A stretch of 34,410 bases of DNA from Pleurocapsa sp. MO_226.B13 (GTDB taxonomy: Bacteria; Cyanobacteriota; Cyanobacteriia; Cyanobacteriales; Xenococcaceae). Positions 7,998 to 17,111 of the stretch are shown here, piece after piece. The notes beneath the pieces were generated by a model. That model did not search any database and was not told where the DNA came from. It saw nothing but the letters and a program-made list of their open reading frames with translations. The stretch is taken from contig JASJEI010000102.1 in assembly GCA_030064795.1 (NCBI GenBank), forward strand, positions 1 to 34,410, written 5' to 3'. The stretch's first letter is position 1. Each line of letters opens with the position of its first letter. The position numbers and the translations under genes were made by a program.

Positions 7998-10451
7998 GTG
8001 AAAGTAACAGTAGATACATCCATTAGACTAGTCCCTGGAGAAACAGGAAAATTATTAGCTTGGGCATCAGGTTTAGAAGGTTCAAGTAATACTTATTTAG
8101 AGCAAACCAAAGCATTGGCTCGTAAATTGGGAGCATATTATCGACCCGATGGACTGACGGAAATAGGCTTCTGGGTACCAGGTTTGATTAGGGATGTATT
8201 GCACGAACGAGAAATTTATTTAGAGGTTTTTACCCCCTTAGAGCCAATTAATTGGCAAGAAAAAGAACAAAGCATTAAATTCAAACGCGATCGCTTGTAC
8301 TTAGAGCAACAGGGAGAGTTTATCTGGGGGGTAGTCTCTGGGATGCAAGCAGGTAACCGCGAACAGGCTGGTTCTTTTTATTGGTTGCGCTACGTAGATC
8401 GTGCAGAAAAACTGCGGACAATTCGCGATTTAGTTCCTGCTTCTTTGCCCTATGGTATTTTTGCTCCCGCCGAACTATACGATCTCGATAGCCTTCAGGC
8501 TAATCGGACCGATTTAGCCTATTTAGAGCGTACCGCTAAATCTCACGACCCGATGATTAAAATTCCTCGTGTCAGCGACCCCAGAAATATTTTACAGATT
8601 CATGTGGGGACTGCTTCTGCTGAAGGGACGATCGCGGGGTTGACTAGAGTTTATCAAGATATCGCTCAAAAACTGACGACAGGTCAACCTCTGACCCCTA
8701 GCGAACAAAACTATGTCGGTTACGATGCGATCGAGCTGTTGCCTACCGAACCGACTATTGAATATCGCGATGAATACAGTCCTGAAAGTGAGTTCTTTGC
8801 TTTTGTGGGCGAGGATGACGAGAACGATTTAGTTGAAATCGAACTATTTAAACCCAACACTCAAGATTGGGGTTATGATGTGCCTATTCTTGGCTCTAGT
8901 ACTACCAACCCCGCACTTCTCGCTACTTTACGTCCTGATGAAGTAGTCGATTTTATTGCTACCCTGCATAATTTTCCCACCCATCCGATTCAGCTAATTT
9001 ACGATTTGGTTTACGGACACGCCGATAACCAAAGTGAATTGTTGATTGCCAGAGAATTCCTCAAAGGCCCTAATATGTACGGTCAAGACCTGAACCATCA
9101 GCTACCAATGGTCAGGGCAATCTTGCTGGAAATGCAGCGACGTAAGCTGGATACAGGGGCAGATGGGATCCGCATCGATGGCGGGCAAGATTTTCGCTTC
9201 TTTAATCCCCTCTCAGGTAGGGTAGAACAGGACGATGCTTATTTATTGGAAATGAGCAATATTGTCCAAGATATTCAAGGACATAAGCGACTAATGTTTA
9301 CCATCTTTGAAGATGGTCGTCCTTGGCCGGAGGAAGGTTGGGAAGAAAAATCTACCTACCGCGAATTGATCGAACTCAAGCCAGAGTCCTATCAATGGGG
9401 CCCCTTGATTTTTGCCCACAATACTCCCAGTCTCAAGGGTTTTTGGGAAAAGAAATGGTCGAGAGTAATGGAAGTGATGACCATAGGAGACAGTTGGATT
9501 ACTGGCTGTGGCAACCACGATACAGTACGTCGAGGCAATCAGATTAATTCTAAGGAGGCAATCAACTGGCATTTAGGCAAGACTTTACCCGAAGTACTAC
9601 ACAATGCCTACGATAACCCAGCGGTGACAATGTGGGTCAATTGCTTTAGCCCAGGATTACCGATGGACTTTCTTAACACGACGATGCACGCTCCTTGGTT
9701 GTTTTTTCGTAACACCGACGAGCAGTATGGGGTCAAGGTAGTCTCGGAAGAGGTAGGTTTTTTAGATTGGCAAATCGACTCCAACTTATATCGCCAGCCC
9801 CATTGTTTCCCTCGCCTCAAAACTTTAGGCTTCAAACAGTTAAAACAAGTCAAACAGTTTGGCAGTGCCTTACATCACGCCATGATTCAGCAGGATTACA
9901 ATCTAGCAGAGGTAGTAGAAGTACTACAAAGATGTACTAATCCCGATACCCACTGTATTGAAGACTTGTCACCGTTAGTGGAGTTGATGCGCGGGGGAAT
10001 GGTACGTTTCCTCAAAAAACTGGATGAAGATCGTCTTAAAGGTTTCGCGCTGATGTTCATGGAAGATTGCTACCAAGTTTGTAATGTAGCTAATTACGAA
10101 TCTCAAGTAGATACTGCGAAAGCTAAATTCAATTTGACTACCAGAGAATTTCGTCATCGCTATTCTTGGTTAGCTCAGAATATTGGCGAAAAAGATAGCT
10201 TCGAGAAGATTAGTGAAAGAGAAAGAACTATTGTCTATGGCATCCGCCATAATCCCCAGAAACAAGAAGAAGCAGTGGCAATGGTCGCTAATTTTGAAGG
10301 AGATGCCATCAAGCTCGATCTCGGAGAAATTTTAGACATCGATTTAGCCCAATGGCAAGTTGCGATCGCCACTCCAAATTTGAACGTAGAAGATTTGACT
10401 AATGTTTCCTTGGCTAACTCTCAAGGTTTAGTGTTAATTCGTTCTACCTAG
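7998..10451 (+). CDS. gghA: Glucosylglycerol hydrolase (GH13-like)
   Basis: 817 residues, soluble, with no signal peptide. It carries the alpha-amylase-superfamily (GH13) active-site signatures in order: GIRIDGG with the likely nucleophile D394, IFEDGRPW with the likely acid/base E438, and GNHDTVRRG with the stabilising D508. Overall it matches the cyanobacterial family of Synechocystis Slr1670 (GghA), which hydrolyses glucosylglycerol to glucose and glycerol when salt falls. Its position divergent to ggpS supports this. The start is GTG at 7998: the in-frame ATG at 7950 is followed by a stop two codons later, and the ATG at 7966 is out of frame. The ribosome site is weak. The main alternative is another GH13 enzyme acting on sucrose or trehalose. 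Confidence 0.85.
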   Translation: MKVTVDTSIRLVPGETGKLLAWASGLEGSSNTYLEQTKALARKLGAYYRPDGLTEIGFWVPGLIRDVLHEREIYLEVFTPLEPINWQEKEQSIKFKRDRLYLEQQGEFIWGVVSGMQAGNREQAGSFYWLRYVDRAEKLRTIRDLVPASLPYGIFAPAELYDLDSLQANRTDLAYLERTAKSHDPMIKIPRVSDPRNILQIHVGTASAEGTIAGLTRVYQDIAQKLTTGQPLTPSEQNYVGYDAIELLPTEPTIEYRDEYSPESEFFAFVGEDDENDLVEIELFKPNTQDWGYDVPILGSSTTNPALLATLRPDEVVDFIATLHNFPTHPIQLIYDLVYGHADNQSELLIAREFLKGPNMYGQDLNHQLPMVRAILLEMQRRKLDTGADGIRIDGGQDFRFFNPLSGRVEQDDAYLLEMSNIVQDIQGHKRLMFTIFEDGRPWPEEGWEEKSTYRELIELKPESYQWGPLIFAHNTPSLKGFWEKKWSRVMEVMTIGDSWITGCGNHDTVRRGNQINSKEAINWHLGKTLPEVLHNAYDNPAVTMWVNCFSPGLPMDFLNTTMHAPWLFFRNTDEQYGVKVVSEEVGFLDWQIDSNLYRQPHCFPRLKTLGFKQLKQVKQFGSALHHAMIQQDYNLAEVVEVLQRCTNPDTHCIEDLSPLVELMRGGMVRFLKKLDEDRLKGFALMFMEDCYQVCNVANYESQVDTAKAKFNLTTREFRHRYSWLAQNIGEKDSFEKISERERTIVYGIRHNPQKQEEAVAMVANFEGDAIKLDLGEILDIDLAQWQVAIATPNLNVEDLTNVSLANSQGLVLIRST

Positions 10452-10468
10452 TCAATGGGACGGCTATA

Positions 10469-11062
10469 CTAAGCGCGTTTGCCACTTTCGCCGTTGATAA
10501 CAGCAGAAGTAATTAAATGGGCTAGTCTTAAGGCTTCGGGGACATTTCCTTTATCTGTCAGGCGTTGTAAGATTCTGGCTGTAACTGCTGCTGTTAACCC
10601 ACAAACTTGAAAATAGAAGGGTGGATAAACGTGAATTTTACCTGCTGCTGCTAAAATCCGTAATCTTTTTTCTGGCTGAGGTAAACAAGAAATTGCTGCT
10701 TTCATTTTCTCCAGTTTAGGAATTCTTCTCATCACAGCAACACAGGGTAATTGTAGTTGTTGACTTAAATTGGGTAAATCGATCAAATTCAAACCGCCCA
10801 TACTGATCCCATCCAACAGCACCAAATGTATTTGAGGATGAAATTTACTCTTCAAAACCATTTTTGCCAACCGTTCGGTGCTATTCCAGCCATCAGTTTC
10901 TATATGTCCCCACAACATTCCTTCAAAACGAGTCAGGCTACAAACTACTCCAGCGACGGCAACGGGCTTAGTAGTATGACGTACAAACGGTGCATCATCA
11001 AAACCGATCGCTCGAATCTGGCGATTATGACGCAAAAGAAAGTCGAGTTTATCTTCATTCAT
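10469..11062 (-). CDS. DUF99 family protein (endonuclease dU-like)
   Basis: 197 residues. The start of the fold (IRAIGFDDAPF, residues about 16-26), the DGWNST segment (57-62) and the strand VLLDGISMGGLNLIDL are the recognisable DUF99/UPF0215 motifs. Archaeal members have been described as endonucleases active on deoxyuridine-containing DNA; the function of bacterial members is uncertain. The acidic residues of GFDD and LLDG remain and could bind metal. It converges with gghA, whose stop is 17 bases away, and stands alone otherwise. A role in DNA repair is family-based inference. Confidence 0.8.
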   Translation of the reverse strand: MNEDKLDFLLRHNRQIRAIGFDDAPFVRHTTKPVAVAGVVCSLTRFEGMLWGHIETDGWNSTERLAKMVLKSKFHPQIHLVLLDGISMGGLNLIDLPNLSQQLQLPCVAVMRRIPKLEKMKAAISCLPQPEKRLRILAAAGKIHVYPPFYFQVCGLTAAVTARILQRLTDKGNVPEALRLAHLITSAVINGESGKRA

Positions 11063-11239
11063 GTATTAAATTACATTTTGCCAATATTGGTATTTTATAG
11101 TCTTATAAATGGCGATCGGCCTGACCAGGGCTTCTGCCCTCTGCCTTTCAACTTCTGCCTTCTTTTGACGACCAGAATAAATCTAAGAGCTAATAACTTT
11201 TACAATAGATTTACTTGAAGATCTTCATATTTAATCTAA

Positions 11240-12199
11240 ATGAGTGATAATTGGGATTCATCGCGGGTAGAGCAAAAAATTAGCATTAATTTTAAACATG
11301 ATGAAACTCTACGTTTGGCAATGATTCATCCTTCCTATGCCAAACAAATCAACGAACCAGAGATAGATAATCAGCGTTTAGAGTATCTCGGTGCGACAAT
11401 TTTGAATTTGGTTATCGTCGATTATATTTTCAGGAATTTTGCTCATTTTCAAATAGGAAAACTTAAAGCTTTACGAGACAAATTGAGCGAAACAGAGAGA
11501 TTGACTCAGCTTTGGTACGATCTTCAGCTTGGTGAAGCCTATCCCTTTTTGGGCTTAAAAGAAGAACGACATCGCCTGCGAGTTAAACAAAATAATCCTT
11601 TTGAGAAAGCATTCAAAGCCTTAGTAGGCGCGATCTATATCGATCGCGGTTTTTCTCAGGCGCGAAACTGGCTGCATAAACATTTGATTGTGCCGTTATT
11701 AAAACGCTATCTCAAACCAGAACTAGAACATAATCCCTCAGCAAAACAATTAGAGTTTTTAGGAGACGCTTTATTTGAAGCAGTGGCGGTAGATTATTTA
11801 TATCGTCATATTTTGCAAGCAAGTCCCAGTAAATTAAAATCCCTAGCCAGAAAGCTAACTTCTAAAGATAGCCAAAGTAAATATGTCCAACAGATCCCCG
11901 ATCTAGCTTGGTCAGAAATTGTCCCAACCGAAAGTAAACCTAAATCTTGGAAAACCTTGCTAGCAAAAGTATATCTACAGTTAAACGAAGAAAATAGTAA
12001 AAGTAGCTGGCGTAAAACTAGCAGCTGGGTTGCCGAACACTGCTTTGACGATGATGAAATTATGGAACAGGCTATTTCTCTCTTGCTTAAAGATGGTAAA
12101 CCTCAAAAATGGATTATTCACAAGGTGATGGGTTTTCCTAGCAATAAATACAATGAGGGACGAGAAAAGTTTCATCAGTTAGTCAATAGAACTAAATAA
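11240..12199 (+). CDS. Tandem RNase III-domain protein, catalytically degenerate
   Basis: 319 residues with two RNase III folds. Domain 1 has the signature NQRLEYLGATIL (44-55) and FEKAFKALVGAIYID (121-135). Domain 2 has KQLEFLGDALFE (169-180) and KSWKTLLAKVYLQL (235-248). In active RNase III the signature reads ...ERLEFLGD... and the later helix carries D..E. Here domain 1 keeps E48 but has A52 for the Asp, and K123/K126 in place of D/E. Domain 2 keeps E172 and D176, but K235/K238 replace D/E. No dsRNA-binding domain follows. It may therefore bind or guide structured RNA rather than cut it; residual activity at domain 2 cannot be excluded. It is a single gene followed by a possible terminator at 12239. 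Confidence 0.8.
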   Translation: MSDNWDSSRVEQKISINFKHDETLRLAMIHPSYAKQINEPEIDNQRLEYLGATILNLVIVDYIFRNFAHFQIGKLKALRDKLSETERLTQLWYDLQLGEAYPFLGLKEERHRLRVKQNNPFEKAFKALVGAIYIDRGFSQARNWLHKHLIVPLLKRYLKPELEHNPSAKQLEFLGDALFEAVAVDYLYRHILQASPSKLKSLARKLTSKDSQSKYVQQIPDLAWSEIVPTESKPKSWKTLLAKVYLQLNEENSKSSWRKTSSWVAEHCFDDDEIMEQAISLLLKDGKPQKWIIHKVMGFPSNKYNEGREKFHQLVNRTK

Positions 12200-12238
12200 G
12201 CAGATTTTAGCCGTCTCAAAATTTGACAGACTAGTAAG

Positions 12239-12261
12239 AGCGATCGCATCGCTAATTTTTT
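12239..12261 (+). terminator. Possible terminator after the RNase III-like gene
   Basis: AGCGAT (12239-12244) pairs with ATCGCT (12248-12253) around a 3-nt loop, then AA and a six-base T run follow. The stem is a HIP1 element, so the resemblance may be incidental. Confidence 0.4.
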
Positions 12262-12581
12262 GCTGACCAAAATATACAAATTACGCTTCATAATGGTTTG
12301 GGTTGCTAACGCCAGAAATTTCTATCGGACAATCTTTTGATTTGCTATTGAGCTAATGAACAGTGAAGCAATATATCTTAGATTAAGCTCTCAAAATGAT
12401 GTACCTTGTTTATATACATAAATAATTTCGCAACTTGGATTTGCAATTCGATTTAAAAAATCTTTTTGAAAAAGTTTTTTCTTGTCAGGATAAGTATTGA
12501 GAGAAGAATTATCTAGTTTTAATCACAAAAAATAGGTTAAAGCGACATCACATTTCAATAAGCACCTTTGTTACCTCGTTT
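12262..12581. other. AT-rich intergenic region
   Basis: About 320 bases with no credible gene on either strand. It presumably contained the promoter of the broken GGDEF-EAL gene that follows; no clear motif was recognised. Confidence 0.4.
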
Positions 12582-14260
12582 ATGAATCTCGATAGCTTAA
12601 AACTTTATACTCCGATCTCTGGTTTACCATTTCCCAAAACCTATCGAGGCAAAATTATGCTGATAGCATTTATTGGTACTCACATACCTTTAATTGCTCT
12701 AATCGTTTATGCGGTTTTTTCCTATATGTCTTCATGGGAAACGATTATCTCAACGCTTATAGTTACTTTGATTGCCACCTTAGTAGGTACGGCAGCAACT
12801 CTGTATGTTTTACATCATCTCCTCTCACCAATAACCCTTACTTCTAAAACCCTACGCCAATATCTGAAACTAAAAAGGCGAACTGACTTACCCACCCATT
12901 TTCGGGATGAGGTGGGTACTTTGATGGCAGATACCAACCGAACTTTGAAACAACTAGACGAGATCGTCAACCATTTGACCGACTATGACAACTTAACAGG
13001 ACTTCCAAATCGAGAATTATTTCAAACTCAGCTTCTGCAAGCCATCTCGGATAGAGAAAACCAACAATTTGCTCTAATTGTTTTAGATATTAATAGCCTC
13101 AAAGAGATCAACAGCACGTTAGGACGTAGATTTGGAGATTTGTTACTTAGAAAAGTCGCTCAAAGAATAATTAATTATACAGAATCAGAGATGTAGTAGC
13201 GCGATTTGGGGGTGACGAGTTTGCGATTTTACGCACCAATATTACTAATTCTGACAGTCTAATTACTTTCTCCAATCAATTGCTCAATAGTTTATCCCAG
13301 CTATTTTCTCTCTACGGGAGAAAAATTCATTGTGCTGCTAAAATTGGCATTACTACCTATCCCTTGGATGGCGATCGCATCGAACAATTATTACAAAACG
13401 CAGATACAGCTATACATCAGGCAAAATAGCAGGATCTAAACACCTATCAATTTTATTCTCCAGCGATTGATGCTCAACTCAAGCGGATTTTAGCGATCGA
13501 GGAAAATCTCCGTTATGCTCTCGAACGAGAAGAATTTTCTATTTACTATCAACCCCGCATCGAAGTCGCCACTAATCGTTTGGTAGCAGTAGAAGCTTTG
13601 TTGCGTTGGCAAAATTCCGAACTGGGTTGGGTTTCTCCTGCTGAATTTATTCCCATCGCCGAAGAAACCAATTTGATTATCCCCATTGGTGAATAGATAC
13701 TCTACAATGCTTGTCTGCAAAATAAACAATGGCAACAAGAAGGAGTAGCCTTTGTGCGAGTCTCGGTAAATCTTTCTATCTGTCAACTCAAACAAGCTGG
13801 GTTGGTCGAAACCATCGAACGCATTTTAAGGGATACAGATTTAGATGTTGCTTATCTAGAACTTGAAATTACTGAAAGCTTGTTAGCTAAAAATATGGAC
13901 AAGGCGATCGCCATTCTTCAAAAATTAAGACAAAGGGGTATATCTATTGCTCTAGATGATTTTGGCACTGGTTATTCATCTTTGAGTTATTTGCAAAAAT
14001 TACCGCTTAATACCCTAAAAATAGATCGTTCATTTGTCACTAATATCGCTTGTAGTCATTACGATGCTGCGATCGCCAAAGCGATTATTGCCCTCGCTCA
14101 AAGTCTAGAATTAAATATTACTGCCGAAGGAGTCGAAACTCAATCCCAGTTGGAGTATTTGCAAGATCGGGGTTGCCATGAAGTTCAAGGTTATTATTTT
14201 GCTCGTCCCTTACCTGGCGATCGCGCTAGAGATTTTTTGCTAACCTATGACGCTCGATAA
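12582..14260 (+). pseudogene. GGDEF-EAL protein gene, broken by a frameshift and two stops
   Basis: The intact form would be a membrane-bound enzyme that makes and/or degrades cyclic di-GMP. Two N-terminal membrane segments (about residues 24-48 and 55-80) lead to a HAMP-like linker and a GGDEF domain start (DYDNLTGLPNRELF, LDINSLKEIN). The first frame ends at 13196. The protein continues one frame over from about 13187 with RDVVARFGGDEFAIL, so a single-base frameshift lies near 13185. That second frame is interrupted by TAG at 13427 (after HQAK) and TAG at 13694 (PIGE-stop-IL, where relatives have Trp). It ends at 14260 with a full EAL domain (EALLRW, LELEITES, DDFGTGYSSLSYL, LKIDRSF, AEGVET, GYYFARPLP). 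The catalytic motifs survive, so inactivation looks recent. A short product ending at 13196 or an EAL-only fragment from 13754 is conceivable but unlikely to be functional. Confidence 0.9.
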
Positions 14261-14445
14261 ATTTTATTACTCACTGATGTTACGGACTTGTAAGGCTTTA
14301 ATGTAAATACGACTTCGCAAAGCAAAATGATTGATTTTGTGTTTCAATTTTGATTATCATTTACATTTAGTTACGGGGCTTTCAGAGGCCAGCATTCTAT
14401 GGGAAGCATCAATGTTTGGAGAAGTCACCAAACTAGCGCGATTCA

Positions 14446-14461
14446 ATCTACTTAAGTAGAT
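14446..14461. promoter_or_regulatory. Perfect 16-bp palindrome upstream of the APH-type kinase
   Basis: ATCTACTTAAGTAGAT is fully self-complementary and ends 27 bases before the start codon at 14489, where a dimeric repressor would block transcription or the leader. No known operator was recognised. Confidence 0.4.
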
Positions 14462-14488
14462 GAACAATTGAGATTTTAGTAAGCATCT

Positions 14489-15517
14489 ATGAAAGTTTTA
14501 TCTCCTTATGGCAAAGATGTTCTTGCCGAGCTGAAGGATATCTACGGCTTTGATTCTGTAGAGTCAGCAACAAAATTTGTGATTCGTCATCTTCAGCAAC
14601 AGTATCAGTTTCGAGCAATCGAAGTTGAGACGCTGCATGTTGCTTACGGGTTAGTCGCGAAACTCAAAGCTGATGGCGAGATTTATCATCTCAAATTTGC
14701 TTCACGCAGTATGCACGACAGTCCAGATCAACTGTTTCCCTGGCTAGACTATGCGCGAAAGCGTGGAGTCTTAGTCCCTGAAGTGATTTCTGCTATCAAT
14801 GGCAATTGGTATTCGTCTCCGCTAGAGAACATAGACTCAGACTATGACATCGTTTATTTGATGCGAGATGTTCCAGGAAAGCCCATGAAACAAGCAAATG
14901 AATCATTATTGCAACAGTACGCAGAGGCTATGGCTCAGTTCCATCGTGTTGGTTTTGAGTATCCTCATTCGGTGTTAGGGATAGATGAAACAGGGGTAGA
15001 TGAAACTTGGAGAGACAAATGGTCAGATTGCCATGTGTTATCGAGTGAACTGAAAGATTCCCCGCTGATATCACAGGAACTTTTGTCAGAAGCGATGCAA
15101 CTAATTAAGAAGACAGAAGTGTGTAAGTTGACACAAACTATTCTTCACGGAGATTTTCGATTCTGTCATGTTTTCTTTGAAGACAATATTTTAAGTGGTC
15201 TTATAGATGTGGATGAATCAACACAGGGAGAACGGTTAATTGAGTTGTGTTACGGGTTAGTTAGCGGCTCTTCGCCTGAAGGTGGGAGTTTCTTAACCTT
15301 TGAACAGCTCCGAAGCACTCTAGCAATGTATCATCAATGCTTACCATTGAGCGAAGCCGAGCAGTCAATTCTTAAAGGAGCTTTTGCCTGGGCATTTCTT
15401 GAGACCCTCTGCGGTCTGTCTGAAATTAAAGCCACCAAGGAAGATATCGATAAGACACAAACCATTTTGCGCGCTGTACTTAAAGCTTCAACAGAAGATT
15501 TATTATGCGCGGGTTAA
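14489..15517 (+). CDS. APH-family small-molecule phosphotransferase
   Basis: 342 residues of the aminoglycoside phosphotransferase / homoserine kinase type II fold. An N-terminal lobe (about 30-130, with strand VYLMRDVPGKP at the hinge) precedes the catalytic loop LHGDFRFCHVFF (219-230) and the metal-binding GLIDVDES (237-244). The brown-box Asn after HGD is replaced by H227, while the catalytic D222 and metal ligands D240/D242 are present. The substrate cannot be told from sequence; the family includes kinases of antibiotics, choline, homoserine and fructosamines. It stands alone. HIP1 sites, frequent elsewhere, are absent from its roughly 1 kb, which hints at acquisition by transfer. A 16-bp palindrome lies just upstream. 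Confidence 0.8.
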   Translation: MKVLSPYGKDVLAELKDIYGFDSVESATKFVIRHLQQQYQFRAIEVETLHVAYGLVAKLKADGEIYHLKFASRSMHDSPDQLFPWLDYARKRGVLVPEVISAINGNWYSSPLENIDSDYDIVYLMRDVPGKPMKQANESLLQQYAEAMAQFHRVGFEYPHSVLGIDETGVDETWRDKWSDCHVLSSELKDSPLISQELLSEAMQLIKKTEVCKLTQTILHGDFRFCHVFFEDNILSGLIDVDESTQGERLIELCYGLVSGSSPEGGSFLTFEQLRSTLAMYHQCLPLSEAEQSILKGAFAWAFLETLCGLSEIKATKEDIDKTQTILRAVLKASTEDLLCAG

Positions 15518-15607
15518 CAAGTCGATAAAACAGACGATTAAGAGCTTCTGGTGGAGTCGCTAAAGTTAGATCTTGCCACTTATCATAATCGTTATCTTAA
15601 ATTGCCA

Positions 15608-15835
15608 TTAGGCATCTTCTAAGCCGTCTCCTACGGTACATTCCCATAGCTGCTTTTCATAGTGAAATTCGGGATCGTTTTCCCGATCTATATATGCTTG
15701 TTCTAATAGCTTATCTGCTTCTATTTGCTGCTGTTGGGCAATCAAATCGTTGATATAAGCACTACGATTATTGGTTTTAGCTACTAAATACTCATACACA
15801 GAGTCTTCTAAACTGATAGTTATTTTACGGGTCAT
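15608..15835 (-). CDS. Small antitoxin-like protein without visible partner
   Basis: 75 residues. The beginning (MTRKITISLEDSVYEYLVAK, then SAYINDLIAQQQ) has the strand plus two-helix pattern of ribbon-helix-helix (CopG/MazE-like) antitoxins. The rest is acidic and probably disordered, as in toxin-binding tails. Antitoxins of this kind normally precede a PemK/MazF or similar toxin, but no toxin follows within the roughly 90 bases before the convergent gene end at 15517. It is therefore either an orphan antitoxin or a DNA-binding regulator. Confidence 0.6.
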   Translation of the reverse strand: MTRKITISLEDSVYEYLVAKTNNRSAYINDLIAQQQQIEADKLLEQAYIDRENDPEFHYEKQLWECTVGDGLEDA

Positions 15836-15918
15836 CTTAGTAATAATATTTAGTATTACTATTTAATCATACCAAACTGAGTAGTAAGTATTTTGAAGCG
15901 ATCGCTTTTGGAACTGAT

Positions 15919-16749
15919 TTACTCGTCTTGATTGACTGATAAATTAGTCTTGGTTGTTCCAGTTAATCCAGCAAAATCAAACAATTCTGTATCTGCTAAC
16001 TGAGATAGAGAGATGTTTTGCAGACTACGAAAAATAATGTCAATTCTCCCTGGAGATTCTCTTTCCCAAGTCTGTAACATTTCCTTAATTTTGGCTCGTT
16101 GTAAATTTTCCTGACTACCACACAGATTGCAAGGGATAATGGGAAAATTTCTAGTATTGGCATAACGAATAATTTCTTTTTCCGAACAATAAGCTAACGG
16201 GCGAATGACAATATTTTTACCGTCATCACTTAGTAGCTTGGGTGGCATGGCTTTAAGTTTGCCACCATGAAACATATTGAGAAATAGAGTCTCGACAATA
16301 TCATCTCGATGATGTCCCAAAGCAATCTTATTGGCACTCTCTTCTTGGGCTACCCGATAAAGAATACCGCGACGCAAACGGGAACATAAACCGCACATAG
16401 TTTTCCCTTCAGGAATAACTCTAGTAACGATGCTATAGGTATCTTCTTCGACAATGCGATAGGGAATCTTTAATGAGGCTAAATACTCAGGTAGTATGTG
16501 TTCGGGAAAACCTGGTTGTTTTTGATCGAGATTAACTGCCAATAGCTCAAATTGAACTGGTGCTTTGCGCTGCAAACTAAGCAACATATCCAGCATGGTA
16601 TAGGAATCTTTACCCCCAGACAGACATACCATTACCCGATCGCCATCTTCAATCATTTGATAATCGGCGATCGCTTTTCCTACCTGTCCCCGCAACCGCG
16701 CCTGGAGTCTTTTAAAATTTTTAGAAGTACGAGTTTTAACAGCTTCCAT
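15919..16749 (-). CDS. ttcA: tRNA 2-thiocytidine biosynthesis protein TtcA
   Basis: Iron-sulfur ATPase that thiolates cytidine 32 of tRNA. 276 residues. The PP-loop SGGKDS (about 44-49), the CGLC pair (about 119-122), GHHRDDI and the second cysteine pair in PCNLCGSQ all match the TtcA family, as do RPLAYC and the C-terminal LFDFAGL. These cysteines ligate the [4Fe-4S] cluster. About 10-15 extra residues follow the usual end. It is monocistronic. Naming is from strong motif agreement with the E. coli enzyme as remembered. Confidence 0.93.
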   Translation of the reverse strand: MEAVKTRTSKNFKRLQARLRGQVGKAIADYQMIEDGDRVMVCLSGGKDSYTMLDMLLSLQRKAPVQFELLAVNLDQKQPGFPEHILPEYLASLKIPYRIVEEDTYSIVTRVIPEGKTMCGLCSRLRRGILYRVAQEESANKIALGHHRDDIVETLFLNMFHGGKLKAMPPKLLSDDGKNIVIRPLAYCSEKEIIRYANTRNFPIIPCNLCGSQENLQRAKIKEMLQTWERESPGRIDIIFRSLQNISLSQLADTELFDFAGLTGTTKTNLSVNQDE

Positions 16750-17111
16750 AATATAGGCTTTGAGTTAACTTTGTTTAAATTTACTATTTTTATAGCTATT
16801 AGCCCTTAGCCATTGCAAGACAAACCAGTCTTGGCAAGCCGCATTTTACTGTTACGGTGGTTGTTTCCCTCAATAAGCGTCTGTCGAGGACACCTATTAG
16901 CCACTAAATATAAATCCTAGTTTAGAACAATTATTTATCTGTCTAGTCAAAAGGAATAAGTTAATATTAAATTTTGTAATACGTTATACTCACTAAAAAT
17001 AAATCAAAGTGTTGCAATTAGACTTGCACTTACCCGATCGAAATAACGATTCAAAGCTAATAGCTACACACAGTCTCATTTTGTAGCACTAATTAAAACC
17101 AAGAGCGATCG
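16750..17111. other. Intergenic region between divergent ttcA and the YcgL-like gene
   Basis: About 360 bases. A small hairpin CAAGAC/GTCTTG lies at 16816-16833, without a T run. No gene was found. Promoters for both flanking genes should lie here. Confidence 0.4.

Noticed and set aside
7841..8026. 61-codon frame before gghA
   Set aside because: It overlaps the gghA start in another frame and has no recognisable feature.
9291..9853. Several 60-90 codon frames inside gghA on both strands
   Set aside because: They are shadows of the long gghA frame, which has all GH13 motifs.
10826..11218. 130-codon plus-strand frame
   Set aside because: It is mostly antisense to the DUF99 gene and then runs into low-complexity intergenic DNA.
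12582..14260. TAG recoding (readthrough or an amber-coded amino acid) as an explanation of the two stops
   Set aside because: A frameshift is also present, and other genes such as the FAAL use TAG as an ordinary stop, so decay or sequencing error is simpler.
16816..16833. CAAGAC/GTCTTG hairpin as terminator or riboswitch
   Set aside because: There is no T run, and no riboswitch consensus was recognised.
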